Shown here piece by piece: positions 17,914-26,851 of a stretch of 64,000 bases of DNA. The DNA is from Alloactinosynnema sp. L-07 (GTDB lineage Bacteria > Actinomycetota > Actinomycetes > Mycobacteriales > Pseudonocardiaceae). The translations under genes and the position numbers were made by a program. The stretch lies in contig NZ_LN850107.1 in NCBI RefSeq assembly GCF_900070365.1, forward strand, positions 2,170,001-2,234,000, given 5' to 3'. Every line of letters starts with the position of its first letter. The stretch's first letter is position 1. The notes under the pieces are model-generated. The model had not been told where the DNA came from. It did no database searches and was given only the letters and a program-made list of their open reading frames with translations.

Positions 17914-18798
17914 TCAGGTGATTCGGTCGACCGTGTGGGTGGTGGCCGGTCCGGGGAGCGCGCCGCAGCTGGCGGGGCGGTCGGGGCGGGCGGCGTGTTC
18001 GGTGACCTCGACCCGCCAGGTGCGGCCCTGCGCGTGGGACACGAGCCAGGCGTCGGCGTCGGGTCGCACGGTGAGCGCGTCGGGGTCGGTGACGTCGAAG
18101 TGGGCGCGCACGGCGAGTTCGGCGGCCTGCGCGGCAGGCGGCCAGGTGGAGCGGCCGCGGCAGCGGTCGGTGACGACGTCGCCGGTGAGCAGGCCGCGGG
18201 CGAAGTCGGGGTCGATGGCGCCGTAGGAGTAGCCGGTGGGCAGCAGCAGCGCGGTGGGGGCGAAGCGGTGCCCGCCGATGTGGGTGCACTCCCACACGGT
18301 GTCGCCGTGGTCGAAGGCCAGTTCGTCGGCGATGGGCCTGCCGCGCACCGCGCAGCACACGTCGCGGCGGCCGTTGGTGCACACCAGCAGCAGGGGACCG
18401 GGGATCGGGTCGCCGAACCCGACGACCTCGCCGGCGCCGAGGGCGGTGAAGTCGAGGTCGAGGAGGTCCTTGGGCTCGGTCACCATCGCCCGCCGCAGCC
18501 GGGTGCGGCCGGGGGCGGTGTGGGCCAGGTAGACCTTCGAGGGGCCGGGCACGTGCCGGTCGGGGTGCATGCCGGGGCGGCGGATCAGCACGACCCGCAC
18601 GCCGGTGCCTTTGGTGCGGGCGACCAGTTCGGCGCCGACAGCGGGGTCGAGGTGGCTGTCGACCATGGCGTCGCGGCCCCACGGGCCGGGTTGTTCCAGG
18701 CACAGCCAGGTGGTCGCGGTCGCCGCGGTGCCCGCGAGTGGTTCGTTGAGCGCGCGGGACACCGCGGAGCACGATGTGTCGGGCAGAGTCGTAGCCAT
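17914..18798 (-). CDS. Sucrase/ferredoxin-like family protein
   Basis: 294 residues. Blocks LVCTNGRRDVCCAVRGRP and WECTHIGGHRFAPTALLLPTG are diagnostic of the Suc_Fer-like family, a thioredoxin-fold ferredoxin with a Cys-rich cluster-binding site (Cys in CSAVSR, CTNGRRDVCC and the His of GGHRFAP). Named from an old plant report of sucrolytic activity; in actinobacteria an electron-transfer role is more likely. First gene of a two-gene operon with the AlkZ-like gene. Confidence 0.8.
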   Translation of the reverse strand: MATTLPDTSCSAVSRALNEPLAGTAATATTWLCLEQPGPWGRDAMVDSHLDPAVGAELVARTKGTGVRVVLIRRPGMHPDRHVPGPSKVYLAHTAPGRTRLRRAMVTEPKDLLDLDFTALGAGEVVGFGDPIPGPLLLVCTNGRRDVCCAVRGRPIADELAFDHGDTVWECTHIGGHRFAPTALLLPTGYSYGAIDPDFARGLLTGDVVTDRCRGRSTWPPAAQAAELAVRAHFDVTDPDALTVRPDADAWLVSHAQGRTWRVEVTEHAARPDRPASCGALPGPATTHTVDRIT

Positions 18799-18863
18799 CG
18801 GTGCAACACTCTCACGCCGGTACCGCCAAATGAATGACCAGCCCCCACGCGTTCAGGTGATGA

Positions 18864-19826
18864 TCATCCCGCCCGGTCGGCGGCGCGGCCGATCCGCCCG
18901 GCCATGTCCCGCAGCTTCGCGATGAGCTCAGGTGGTTCGCGCACGTCGAACTCGCAGCCGATCAGCGATATCCACACCGCGATCCCGTCGAGGTGGTTGG
19001 CCCCTGCGTGCAGCGTGCAGGTGTGCTCGTCGACGGGTTCGAGGATCCCCGAGGTCGGGGTGATGTGCTCGGCGGCCTCCTGCGCCGACAGGTGCAGGGT
19101 GATCACCGCCTGGTAGCGGTAGGCGCGGTTCGACAGCCCGTGGGCGGTGTAGGCGGCCATGTCCTCGGCGGGCGGGTCGCGCGGGACGAACCTCGGCCCG
19201 GTCGGCACGCGCGGGCTGACCCGGTCCACGCGGAAGGTGCGCCAGTCGTCACGGTCGACGTCGAACGCCACCAGGTACCAGCGGCGGCCGGTGTGCACGA
19301 GCCGATGGGGTTCCACCGACCGCACGCTCTCGGTGCCGTCGTGGTCGCGGTAGTCGAACCGCAGGCGTTCGTTGTCGCGGCAGGCGTTGGCGATCGCGGT
19401 CAGCGTCGCCGAGTCCACGGTGGGCCCGCTGTGCGGGATGGGCACCGTGATCGACTGCAGCGCGTGCACCCGGTGCCGCAGCCGCGAGGGCAGCACCTGC
19501 TCCAACTTCGCCAGCGCACGCACCGACGTCTCCTCGATACCCGCGATCGTGCCACCGGACGCGGTGCGCAGCCCGACCGCCACGGCGACGGCCTCGTCGT
19601 CGTCGAGCAGCAGCGGCGGCAGGTCCGCCCCGGCGCCGAGCCGGTAGCCGCCCGCGGTGCCGGTGACCGCGTGCACCGGATACCCCAGGGAACGCAGCTT
19701 GTCGACGTCGCGGCGCACGGTCCGGTCCGTCACGCCCAGCCGGTCGGCCAAGTCCGCGCCCGACCAGTCCCGCCTGGTCTGCAGCAGCGACAGCAGGCGC
19801 AGCAGCCGCGCCGAGGTCTCCAACAC
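18864..19826 (-). CDS. WYL-domain transcriptional regulator (YafY type)
   Basis: 320 residues from GTG 19826. N-terminal DeoR-like helix-turn-helix (RLLRLLSLLQTRRDWSGADLADRLGVTDRTVRRDV), then a WYL domain (residues ~140-215) with RRWYLVAFDVDRDDWRTFRVDR and the WCX tail. WYL domains bind nucleotides or nucleic acids and regulate DNA-damage or defence genes in many actinobacteria. Single gene, upstream of a decayed region. Confidence 0.9.
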   Translation of the reverse strand: MLETSARLLRLLSLLQTRRDWSGADLADRLGVTDRTVRRDVDKLRSLGYPVHAVTGTAGGYRLGAGADLPPLLLDDDEAVAVAVGLRTASGGTIAGIEETSVRALAKLEQVLPSRLRHRVHALQSITVPIPHSGPTVDSATLTAIANACRDNERLRFDYRDHDGTESVRSVEPHRLVHTGRRWYLVAFDVDRDDWRTFRVDRVSPRVPTGPRFVPRDPPAEDMAAYTAHGLSNRAYRYQAVITLHLSAQEAAEHITPTSGILEPVDEHTCTLHAGANHLDGIAVWISLIGCEFDVREPPELIAKLRDMAGRIGRAADRAG

Positions 19827-19863
19827 CCACCCAGTGTCGCACCCGTACCGGACACCTTCTGTC

Positions 19864-20165
19864 CTAGAGGCAGCCCCGCAGCAGCTCCAAACCCTCCTCG
19901 ACGTCCTCGAACCGCACCGCGCCGAACCCGAGCGCGAAACCCGACCGGCCCCCGGTGTCCGGACAGACCCTCGATCGTGTTCACCCCGATACCTCGCTCC
20001 CGCGCCCGGGCTGCGAACTCCGCCATCGGCGCGTCGCTCTCCACGCACACATGCAGCCCCGCGGTCGACGGGATCAGCGACGCCACCCCCGCGAAGTCCC
20101 GCCCGAGGACCTCCACGATCAACGAGTGCCGCCGCCCGTACTCCCGGCCCGCCTGGTACCAAGGA
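19864..20165 (-). pseudogene. C-terminal remnant of a MocR/PdxR-type (GntR-aminotransferase) regulator
   Basis: Two pieces of an aminotransferase-fold C-terminus remain on the minus strand: ALGRDFAGVASLIPSTAGLHV-like residues, then after a frame break near 19950 the ending SGFALGFGAVRFEDVEEGL...LLRGCL and TAG at 19864. The DNA-binding half is missing: at ~20155 the sequence turns into the end of an MFS transporter on the opposite strand. Confidence 0.7.
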
Positions 20166-20357
20166 TTCTTCGGCTCCGGATTCGCAGTGGCCCGCATGGT
20201 CGGCCCGCTGCTGCTCACCACCATGATCCTCACCTGGGGCCCACTCGGCTGGCTCACCCTCGGCGCCCTGTTCCTCGGCGCGGCCCTGGCCATGGGCCCC
20301 GCGATCCGCTGGGTCGAACACAACCGCCCCACCGCCGCGGTGCTCGTCGCCGCGTGA
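20150..20357 (+). pseudogene. C-terminal remnant of an MFS transporter
   Basis: About 65 residues: GFFGSGFAVARMVGPLLLTT then ILTWGPLGWLTLGALFLGAA and a charged tail ending in TGA at 20355. This matches the last two membrane helices of MFS exporters; the first ten are gone. It lies back-to-back with the regulator remnant, as if a deletion removed the 5' halves of a divergent regulator-transporter pair. Confidence 0.7.
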
Positions 20358-21326
20358 TCACGCCGCCGACCACGCGGCCACCCCCGCCAGCAACTCCCGC
20401 TTGAGCCCCTCCGACGCGAACGACGCCCGCACCGACGCCGCCGCGAACCCCGCCAACACATCGTCACCGAACCCGAACACCGACCGCGCCACCTCGAACT
20501 CGTCGACCAACGTCATGCCCGTGACATTGGGGATATCGGTGTTCAACGTGACCACCAGCCCCGCGGCAACCAACCGCGGCAACGGATGCTCAGCCAACGA
20601 CGGCACCAACCCCAACACCACATTCGACGACGGACACACCTCCAGCGCGACCCCCAACTCCCGCACCCGCGCGGTCAACTCGGGATCCTCCAACACCCGA
20701 AAACCATGCCCCAACCGCTCCGACCCCGTCGCCAACGCCTCCCGCACACTCTCCGGACCCGCGCACTCACCCGCGTGGTGCACCACCCGCAACCCCGCCG
20801 CCCGCGCCTCCTCAAACACCTGCGCGAACGGCGCCGCCGGGAACCCCTCATCCCCGGCCAAACCCACCCCGACCGCGCCGAACCGCACCGCCAACTCCAC
20901 CGACCGCCGCGCCCGCGCCACCGATCGCCGCCGTGAATGGTCCAAGAACAAGCCCACCTCGACCCCGTAGCGGCGCCTGCCCTCAGCAAGGCCCGCCATC
21001 ACCGCCGCCAACGGCATCTCCAGCTCACCAAGCCGCTCGCCATGCGACGCCGCAGTGAACATCGCCTCCGCGTACCGCGCGCCCTGAGCCGCCTCGTCCG
21101 CGCAGAACTCCACCGCGACCCGGTGAAAGTCCTCCGGCCGCACCAAACACGCCCGCACCCCCGAATTGAAGTCCGCGAACTCCCGAAACCCCTGGAACGC
21201 GAACGGCCCAGAGGCGGGGGAGGGGACACCATTGGCCGCCGCCAGCTCCCGCGCCGTCTCCGGTCGCACCGTGCTTTCCAGATGGACGTGGAGGTGGACT
21301 TTCGGCAGTGTGACCAGGGACTTCAC
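20358..21326 (-). CDS. Adenosine deaminase family protein, altered active site
   Basis: 322 residues from GTG 21326. Metal-binding HxH (residues 13 and 15), HHAGE, RLGHGFR and CPSSN are all as in adenosine/AMP deaminases, a TIM-barrel zinc family. The usual S/T-L-N-T-D-D-P becomes TLNTDIPNVTG: the zinc Asp stays but the second, substrate-contacting Asp is Ile. HLESTVRP also replaces the common HLDGSLRP. Probably an aminohydrolase for another purine-like substrate. Its stop codon abuts the remnant MFS stop. Confidence 0.75.
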   Translation of the reverse strand: MKSLVTLPKVHLHVHLESTVRPETARELAAANGVPSPASGPFAFQGFREFADFNSGVRACLVRPEDFHRVAVEFCADEAAQGARYAEAMFTAASHGERLGELEMPLAAVMAGLAEGRRRYGVEVGLFLDHSRRRSVARARRSVELAVRFGAVGVGLAGDEGFPAAPFAQVFEEARAAGLRVVHHAGECAGPESVREALATGSERLGHGFRVLEDPELTARVRELGVALEVCPSSNVVLGLVPSLAEHPLPRLVAAGLVVTLNTDIPNVTGMTLVDEFEVARSVFGFGDDVLAGFAAASVRASFASEGLKRELLAGVAAWSAA

Positions 21327-21448
21327 CCAACCGACACTACCGGGGCGCACAATTGGTTTCAGATTTCCCGATCCGAGGCAACCTTTCGCCGACAACCCGG
21401 ATCAAGGGGGAGTAGGGCAACGGCCTCCAGCAGGAACGGGGACACGCA

Positions 21449-21862
21449 GTGGCATTGAAGTTCACCCGCACACCGGCCGAGCAAGCCAGACGAGAACTGC
21501 GCCTCACCGTCGAACGCACCGGCCGCACCGTCGCCGTCGCCGCCACCGGCCGCATCGACCTGGCCACCGAAGGACCCTGGCACGACCAGATCATGACCGC
21601 CTGCACCTCCGACGACGACACCAAACGGGTCGTCATCGACCTCACCGCGGTCACCTTCCTGAGCTGGGCCAGCACCGCCGTGCTCTCCCGCGCCTACCGC
21701 GCCTGCGCCCGCCGCGACCGCACCCTGCGCGTCCTGGCCTGCGGACCCGTCCTCGCCTGCCTGCACATGACCCAGCTCGACGAGGACATCACCATCACCC
21801 CGACCTTGCCGCGCGCGGTCGAACCCGCCCTGTTCGGCACCTCCAGTTGGCTCATCGCGTAA
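21449..21862 (+). CDS. STAS-domain (anti-sigma-factor-antagonist-like) protein
   Basis: 137 residues from GTG 21449. Residues ~22-115 form a STAS domain: RTVAVAATGRIDLATEG, KRVVIDLTAVTFLSWASTAVL, TLRVLACGPVLACLHMTQLD. Such proteins bind anti-sigma kinases; the usual phosphorylated Ser of the F-x-D-S-S-G loop corresponds to F-L-S-W-A-S, so phosphorylation may differ. No partner kinase or sigma gene is adjacent. Role by family only. Confidence 0.7.
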   Translation: MALKFTRTPAEQARRELRLTVERTGRTVAVAATGRIDLATEGPWHDQIMTACTSDDDTKRVVIDLTAVTFLSWASTAVLSRAYRACARRDRTLRVLACGPVLACLHMTQLDEDITITPTLPRAVEPALFGTSSWLIA

Positions 21863-22679
21863 CCAGGTTCAGACCACCCGCCGTCACCGCGGTCGTCGAG
21901 CCGGGGCAGGCGTATCGGTTCACCGTGACGCGGGAGTGGTGCCCGCTGCCATGCGAGACCGACATCGTGTCGATGTCGCCCTTCACCCTCGTTACTTAAC
22001 ATAATGTCGATTATCGAACTTACGGATCGAGCTGGATAACGTCCACCGACACCGGATGATTGCGTCACGGTGACGTTATTGACGATGATTCGGACGCGGT
22101 TGAACGGGGCCTTCATAGGCACGTTCGGTACGTCGCGTTCGCTCGCCGACGCTCGGATCGATCAGTCCGCGGCTCGGCCCGGACATGCGGGAGGCGTGCG
22201 CACCACGGGGCGTGCGAGCGTCGCAGGCGTCCTGGGCAGCCAGGAACTACCCCACGGTCACATCCCACACTCGAACGTATGTTTCATGCATAACGTCTAT
22301 TATGCATCAATATGACTTATCGACATGTGGGACGAGTCGATCGGCGCCTTGTGGGCATTCCGTGGCCGCCAATCCCCTCGGAGGCATGGCATTCGGGCAA
22401 TTCCTTACCGCGCGAATTCACATCGACCTCGGCGCGACCGCCAGCGCTCTCTGTTGGGGTCCCCGTAGTACTTAAGAAACTTCGGGCGGATATGGCCAAG
22501 TAGGCTTCTGAGCTGGGGAACTTGGGTGCTGGCTGGAGGTGTGTGACGCGCAGACCTCGCCCAGCTCGGCCCCACCGGGTACCGGCCGCTGCGCGTGCGC
22601 GACACCCTCTTCTGACCCAACTAGTAGCGCATGGCCATCTGGTCGCGCGCGGAGCAACATGAGCTGCCCTGCCTGCAGA
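21863..22679. other. Gene-free region with lower GC and palindromes
   Basis: Roughly 820 bp in which I recognise no gene. Parts (21990-22110, 22270-22320) are much richer in A+T than the surroundings. CGTCACGGTGACG (22063-22075) is a perfect palindrome; ATGCATAA (22286-22293) and TTATGCAT (22300-22307) form a perfect inverted repeat. A short frame ending LRVRDTLF before 22615 could be a gene remnant. It marks the left side of the remodelled region. Confidence 0.5.
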
Positions 22680-23810
22680 TCACGCGCCCTGGGAGTAGTG
22701 GCTGAAGAAGAGCCAGGTCATGAGTTCCTTGCGGTTACGCACACCAGCTTTGTCGAAGATGTGCTGGACGTGGTCGTTGACGGTGTACGGGCTGAGGTAC
22801 AGCTTGCGGCCAATTTCGATACTCGTGTGGCCGGCGAGCAGGTGTTCGAGCACTTCGGTCTCGCGTGCGGTCAGGCCGATGACGGCCGCGACGATGGAGA
22901 CGACCTCGGGCGGTCGCGCTGGCTCGATGGTCACCACGGTGCGCGAGGTGCCGTTGGTTGAACAGAGTGGTGCTGCATGCAACAACAGCCAGCTGCCGTC
23001 GACAGCGTGTAGCCGGACGCCGGCGACGTCGCGCGAGCCGCGGCGGAGTCGCGCTGCGGCACTACGCACAGGTAGGAGCAGCGCCGGCAGGTCGACCTCT
23101 CGCCAACTCAGCCCGGCGAGAAGGTCAAGCGCCTCGGCGGTGCAGCTTTCCACTTCGCCTGCCGAGTCGAGCACGATCACTGCGGGTCCCGCCGCCTGCC
23201 GATCGCTCGCGGCGGCGCCGACGGCGCGCAGCAACATGACCCGTAGGCCGTCAGCGATCGCGCCTTCGAGTGTGGCCAGCGCGGCGATGTCGTCGTCGGT
23301 GAAGTTGTGACCGGGCCGGCGTGCCAGTGACAGGGCGCCCCAGCAGGATCCGCCTGCCCGGGCGACGGCCCGTAGCTCGTCGTGTAGGCCGGCTGGTCGG
23401 TACAGGTCTCGGTACCGGGCGCTGCGCGCCATGTCGCCCCCTACTGCATGACTCAGCACCGCCACGCCGGGCGTCTGCCGGGCGAGAGCGGTGTAGAGAT
23501 TGCCGTCGCATTCCGCTAGTTCGATCTCTATGGCCGTGGCGCACCGGCTGCTGTCCAGGTCGAGCAACGTCGCCGCGGTCACCAGGTGCGTGGCCGGGTC
23601 GAGCGCCGTAAGGACTGCACCATCCCAGGGCACCACCTCGCCGACCAGGCGGAGCATGCCCTGGCGGTATTCCTCGGCGTGCGACGCCGTCCTGGCCAGA
23701 TCCCGGATCCGGTCACGAGTCCGATCGATTTGCTCGGTATGCACCAATCGATGGTGCGCCTGCCGTCGTGGTTCGCAAACCCCAAGTTTTCGGGATACCT
23801 GAGCCACCAT
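22680..23810 (-). CDS. LuxR-type transcriptional regulator with N-terminal sensor region
   Basis: 376 residues from ATG 23810. The C-terminus is a complete LuxR/NarL helix-turn-helix (IGLTARETEVLEHLLAGHTSIEIGRKLYLSPYTVNDHVQHIFDKAGV, residues ~310-365). The first ~300 residues contain GAF/PAS-like sensing segments (WDGAVLTALDPATHLVTAAT; WGALSLARRPGHNF). No phosphoacceptor receiver domain. Divergent to the cupin gene with only 50 bp between the starts, so it probably controls that gene and itself. Confidence 0.85.
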   Translation of the reverse strand: MVAQVSRKLGVCEPRRQAHHRLVHTEQIDRTRDRIRDLARTASHAEEYRQGMLRLVGEVVPWDGAVLTALDPATHLVTAATLLDLDSSRCATAIEIELAECDGNLYTALARQTPGVAVLSHAVGGDMARSARYRDLYRPAGLHDELRAVARAGGSCWGALSLARRPGHNFTDDDIAALATLEGAIADGLRVMLLRAVGAAASDRQAAGPAVIVLDSAGEVESCTAEALDLLAGLSWREVDLPALLLPVRSAAARLRRGSRDVAGVRLHAVDGSWLLLHAAPLCSTNGTSRTVVTIEPARPPEVVSIVAAVIGLTARETEVLEHLLAGHTSIEIGRKLYLSPYTVNDHVQHIFDKAGVRNRKELMTWLFFSHYSQGA

Positions 23811-23860
23811 GGCCGTGCCTAGCGTCAATTCCGACGAAACATCGAACCTAGGAGGCCACC

Positions 23861-24370
23861 GTGACCACACCGCCGACCAAAGAAGCAACCGCGATCCTCA
23901 CGACGCCCTATCAGCGCGGCCGCGCGCTCGATCAGTCCCGGTGGTACCCGGGCGCGCTGTTCACCTGGCTCGCCCGGGCCGAGGACACCGGCGGCGCCTA
24001 CTCCCTTCTCGACGTGCGGGCCCGGCCCGGCAGCGAACCCCCACCACACACCCACACCTACGAGGACGAAGCGGCGCTCGTCATCACCGGCGACGTCACC
24101 TTCCACGTCGGCGAGCAGACCATGCACGCTACCGACGGGCAGTTCGTCTACCTCCCCCGCGGGCTGCAGCACCACTTCACGATCAACAGCCCGAAAGCTC
24201 ACTTCGTCTACCTCGTCACACCCGCAGGGCTCGAGACGACCTTCGACGAGTTCAGCGAGCCGGCAGCCACGCTCGCGGTGCCCGATCCGCCGCACGGCCC
24301 TCCGCCGGAGGAGCTGATGGCGGCAATGCTCGCCCGATTCCGTGCGGCAGGCGTGACCTTCGCGCAGTGA
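23861..24370 (+). CDS. Cupin-domain protein (quercetin 2,3-dioxygenase-like)
   Basis: 169 residues from GTG 23861, preceded by AGGAGG. The two cupin motifs are present: PPPHTHTYEDEAALVITGDV (metal His/His/Glu) and QFVYLPRGLQHHFTIN (His), so a mononuclear metal site is likely. Family members include quercetinase-like dioxygenases and sensing proteins. Divergent from the LuxR regulator. Substrate unknown. Confidence 0.8.
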   Translation: MTTPPTKEATAILTTPYQRGRALDQSRWYPGALFTWLARAEDTGGAYSLLDVRARPGSEPPPHTHTYEDEAALVITGDVTFHVGEQTMHATDGQFVYLPRGLQHHFTINSPKAHFVYLVTPAGLETTFDEFSEPAATLAVPDPPHGPPPEELMAAMLARFRAAGVTFAQ

Positions 24371-24434
24371 TTCGCCGGGCGCTGGTTTCACTTTCAGTTA
24401 CCAAGCTGTTTCTGAATGAGGAAGGTGAACGGCA

Positions 24435-24848
24435 ATGACCAGAACCACACCACGGCGCGCGATCGTGATCATCTCCGCGCTGGCTACCGCGGCCATGCTC
24501 AGCACCGCCGCCCCCGTTTGGGCTCAATCCGGCTACCCAACCCGGACAGGTCAGCTGTATGCGTGGATCAGCGACGGATGGGGCGGCGGCACCGTGACCA
24601 GCCGGCCGCCCGGGATCAACTGCCACCAGTCGGCGTGGAACCCGGACGGGACCACACCACAACAGCCCCCAACCGGCGCGTGCTCCGCGAACTTCCCAAG
24701 CGGAACGACCGTCACCCTGACCGCCACACCCGACCCGGGGTCTTTTCTCAACGGCGATCCCGACCCGAATCCGGTGACCGTGTCGCCCGGCTACAACAGC
24801 GTGTGGGTCATGTTCTGCCCGGAAAACGACCTCTGCTCTAGTTGGTGA
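24435..24848 (+). CDS. Small secreted protein of unknown function
   Basis: 137 residues from ATG 24435 behind GAAGG. Residues 1-30 are a Sec signal peptide (Arg-rich start, hydrophobic core, cleavage after VWAQ). The mature part is rich in Gly, Pro, Thr and Ser, has four Cys residues that could form disulfides, and a stretch FPSGTTVTLTATPDPGSFLN recalling Ig-like/BACON-type secreted repeats. Not recognised as a known family. Confidence 0.65.
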   Translation: MTRTTPRRAIVIISALATAAMLSTAAPVWAQSGYPTRTGQLYAWISDGWGGGTVTSRPPGINCHQSAWNPDGTTPQQPPTGACSANFPSGTTVTLTATPDPGSFLNGDPDPNPVTVSPGYNSVWVMFCPENDLCSSW

Positions 24849-24919
24849 TGCCGCTAGTCCGCTTCACCGGTTCCTCCTGCCCGCCAAACCCACCGGAAAA
24901 TAGGCCATTATCCGGTGGA

Positions 24920-25583
24920 GTGATCCATATCGGTGGGCCGACCGTCCGCGCCGCCACCGACGCCTTCCTCAACACCCCGAACATCAAGAACAACCCGAAC
25001 ACCCTGCGCGCCTACACAGGCGTGCTCGATCGGACCGCCGAAGTGTTCGGACAGAACCGGACGCTGGCCGAGGTCGTCGACGACGAGATCGCCGACGCGC
25101 TCACCTCACTGTGGGGAACGGCGAAGCCAGCGACCTGGAACCGCAACCGCGCCGCCGTCGGCTCCTGGCTGACCTGGTGCGCCGACAAGCAGCACTGGAC
25201 CGCGCCGACGGTGCCCGCGGCCGCCGAACGGCGACGCGAGAACAACGACGACACCAAAGCCGTGTCGCGGCCCCGGATCGACCGGCTGTGCCGACGCCGC
25301 GACGTCCCGCTGCGCGAGAAGACGCTGTGGCGGATGCTCTACGAGTCCGCCAGCCGCGCCAGCGCGGTCCTCGCCCTGAATGTCGAGGACCTGGACTTGC
25401 CCAACAAACAGGCCCGCGTCACCGTCAAGGGCGGCGACACCATGTGGATCACCTGGGGCACCGACACCGCCCACCTGCTGCCCCGGCTGATCGCCGGACG
25501 CGAGCACGGCCCGCTGTTCCTGTCCGAGCACCGGCCCGGCCCGCACCGACGAGCGACCACCGACCCGCGCGACCTCCGCCCTG
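24920..25583 (+). pseudogene. Truncated tyrosine recombinase/integrase
   Basis: From GTG 24920 about 221 codons encode a SAM-like core-binding domain (NNPNTLRAYTGVLDRTAEVFG) and the beginning of the catalytic domain with the first catalytic Arg (ESASRASAVLALNVEDLDL) and Lys (VTVKGGD). The H-x-x-R, H/W and nucleophile Tyr blocks are missing: at 25584 the sequence switches to a duplicated piece of the adjacent sulfatase. Inactive as a recombinase. Confidence 0.8.
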
Positions 25584-25648
25584 CTCCCCCGCCCACGAGG
25601 TCCTGTTCTACCTGTCGTGGCCCGCGGCGGGCTTGGGCGCGGGCACGG
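25584..25648 (+). repeat. 65-bp direct repeat, copy A (sulfatase fragment)
   Basis: Matches 26331-26395 with one mismatch. It encodes the sulfatase residues SPAHEVxFYLSWPAAGLGAG out of place, at the joint between the truncated integrase and the sulfatase remnant, and marks a rearrangement breakpoint. Confidence 0.9.
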
Positions 25649-25652
25649 ATCC

Positions 25653-26851
25653 TGATCGGCCACCACGGCGACTGTCTTCTCTGGGAAGTACGCCCACAAC
25701 CACGGGGTGCGCGACAACGGGCATCCGTACAACCTGGAGCAGAGCACCACGCTGCAGCGTCAGCTGCGGCAGGGCGGCTACCGCACTGGCCTGTTCGGCA
25801 AGTACCTCAACTCCTGGACGCTGAGCGACAACCCGCCCGGCTTCGACAGCTGGCTGGTGCTCAAGCCGACGTTCACGACGGCCAGTACAACGACAACGGC
25901 ACCGTCAGGACGATCGGCGGGTACACGACCAACGTCCTGCGCGACCGGACCCTGAACTTCATCGACCAGTCGACGACCGACACGCGTCCGTGGTTCGCGA
26001 TCTTGACCCGTACGCGTCGCACGAGCCGAACGTGTCCGAGGCGAAGTACGCCGACACGGTGGTCCCGGCGTGGGACGGCAGGCCGTCGGTGCCCGAGGCC
26101 GACCGAAGTGACAAGCCGCAGTACGTGCGGAACGGGACGAGCACGTTGGCCGACGGCAAGGCGCAGCGGCGTCGGCAGCTGCGCAGCCTGCTGTCGGTCG
26201 ACGACGCGGTGCAGGCGTTCAAGGACAAGTTGGCCGCGCTCGGGCAGCTGCAGGACACGCTGGTGATCTACGTGCCGGACAACGGGTACCACTGGGCCGG
26301 CCATGGTCTGCTCGGCAAGGCCACGCCCTACTCCCCCGCCCACGAGGTCCCGTTCTACCTGTCGTGGCCCGCGGCGGGCTTGGGCGCGGGCACGGTGGAC
26401 AACCGGATCGTGGCCAACATCGATGTCGCGCCGACGGTGCTCGACGCGGCCGGGATCACCCCGGCGGGTTCGCCGGATGGGCAGTCGTTGCTGTCTTCGG
26501 CGGGTCGCGGCCACCTCCTCACCGAGTGGTGGAAGCAGGGTTCGGGCGCGTCGGTGAAGGACACGTGGGCGTCGTATGTGAGCAAGACCGAGCAGTACGT
26601 CGAGTACTACGACGTGCACACCGATGCCGGTGGCAATGAGGTGGGTACGGGTCAGGTGCGGTTCCGTGAGTACTACGACCTGGTCAATGACCCGTTCCAG
26701 TTGGTGAACAAGCTGCATGGGGCGACGCCCGCGCAGGAGCAGGCGTGGGGTGTCCCGGCGTTGGCCGCCCAGTTGGCCGCTGACCGCGCGAGCTGGTGGG
26801 CACAGGTGTGGGCGCGGGGTGCCGCGCCCACACCGTGGGGAGGGAGTCGGG
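25653..26851 (+). pseudogene. Frameshifted sulfatase missing its N-terminus and FGly site
   Basis: Alkaline-phosphatase-superfamily arylsulfatase remnant. Translation begins at ATVFSGKYAHNHGVRDNGHP, i.e. just after where active enzymes have C-x-P-S-R, so the Cys that becomes formylglycine is lost. Frame changes occur near 25880 and 26002; later parts read YVPDNGYHWAGHGLLGKATP, VPFYLSWPAAGLGAGTVDNR, ANIDVAPTVLDAAGI and REYYDLVNDPFQLVN, all sulfatase-like. An in-frame TGA lies at 25653. Nonfunctional. The maturase gene remnant follows directly. Confidence 0.85.
26331..26395 (+). repeat. 65-bp direct repeat, copy B
   Basis: The copy in its natural place within the sulfatase remnant; see copy A at 25584-25648. 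One base differs (C versus T in GAGGTCC[C/T]GTTC). Confidence 0.9.

Noticed and set aside
22539..22615. Short frame ending PLRVRDTLF as a gene remnant
   Set aside because: Too short to assign to any family; noted only within the gene-free region.
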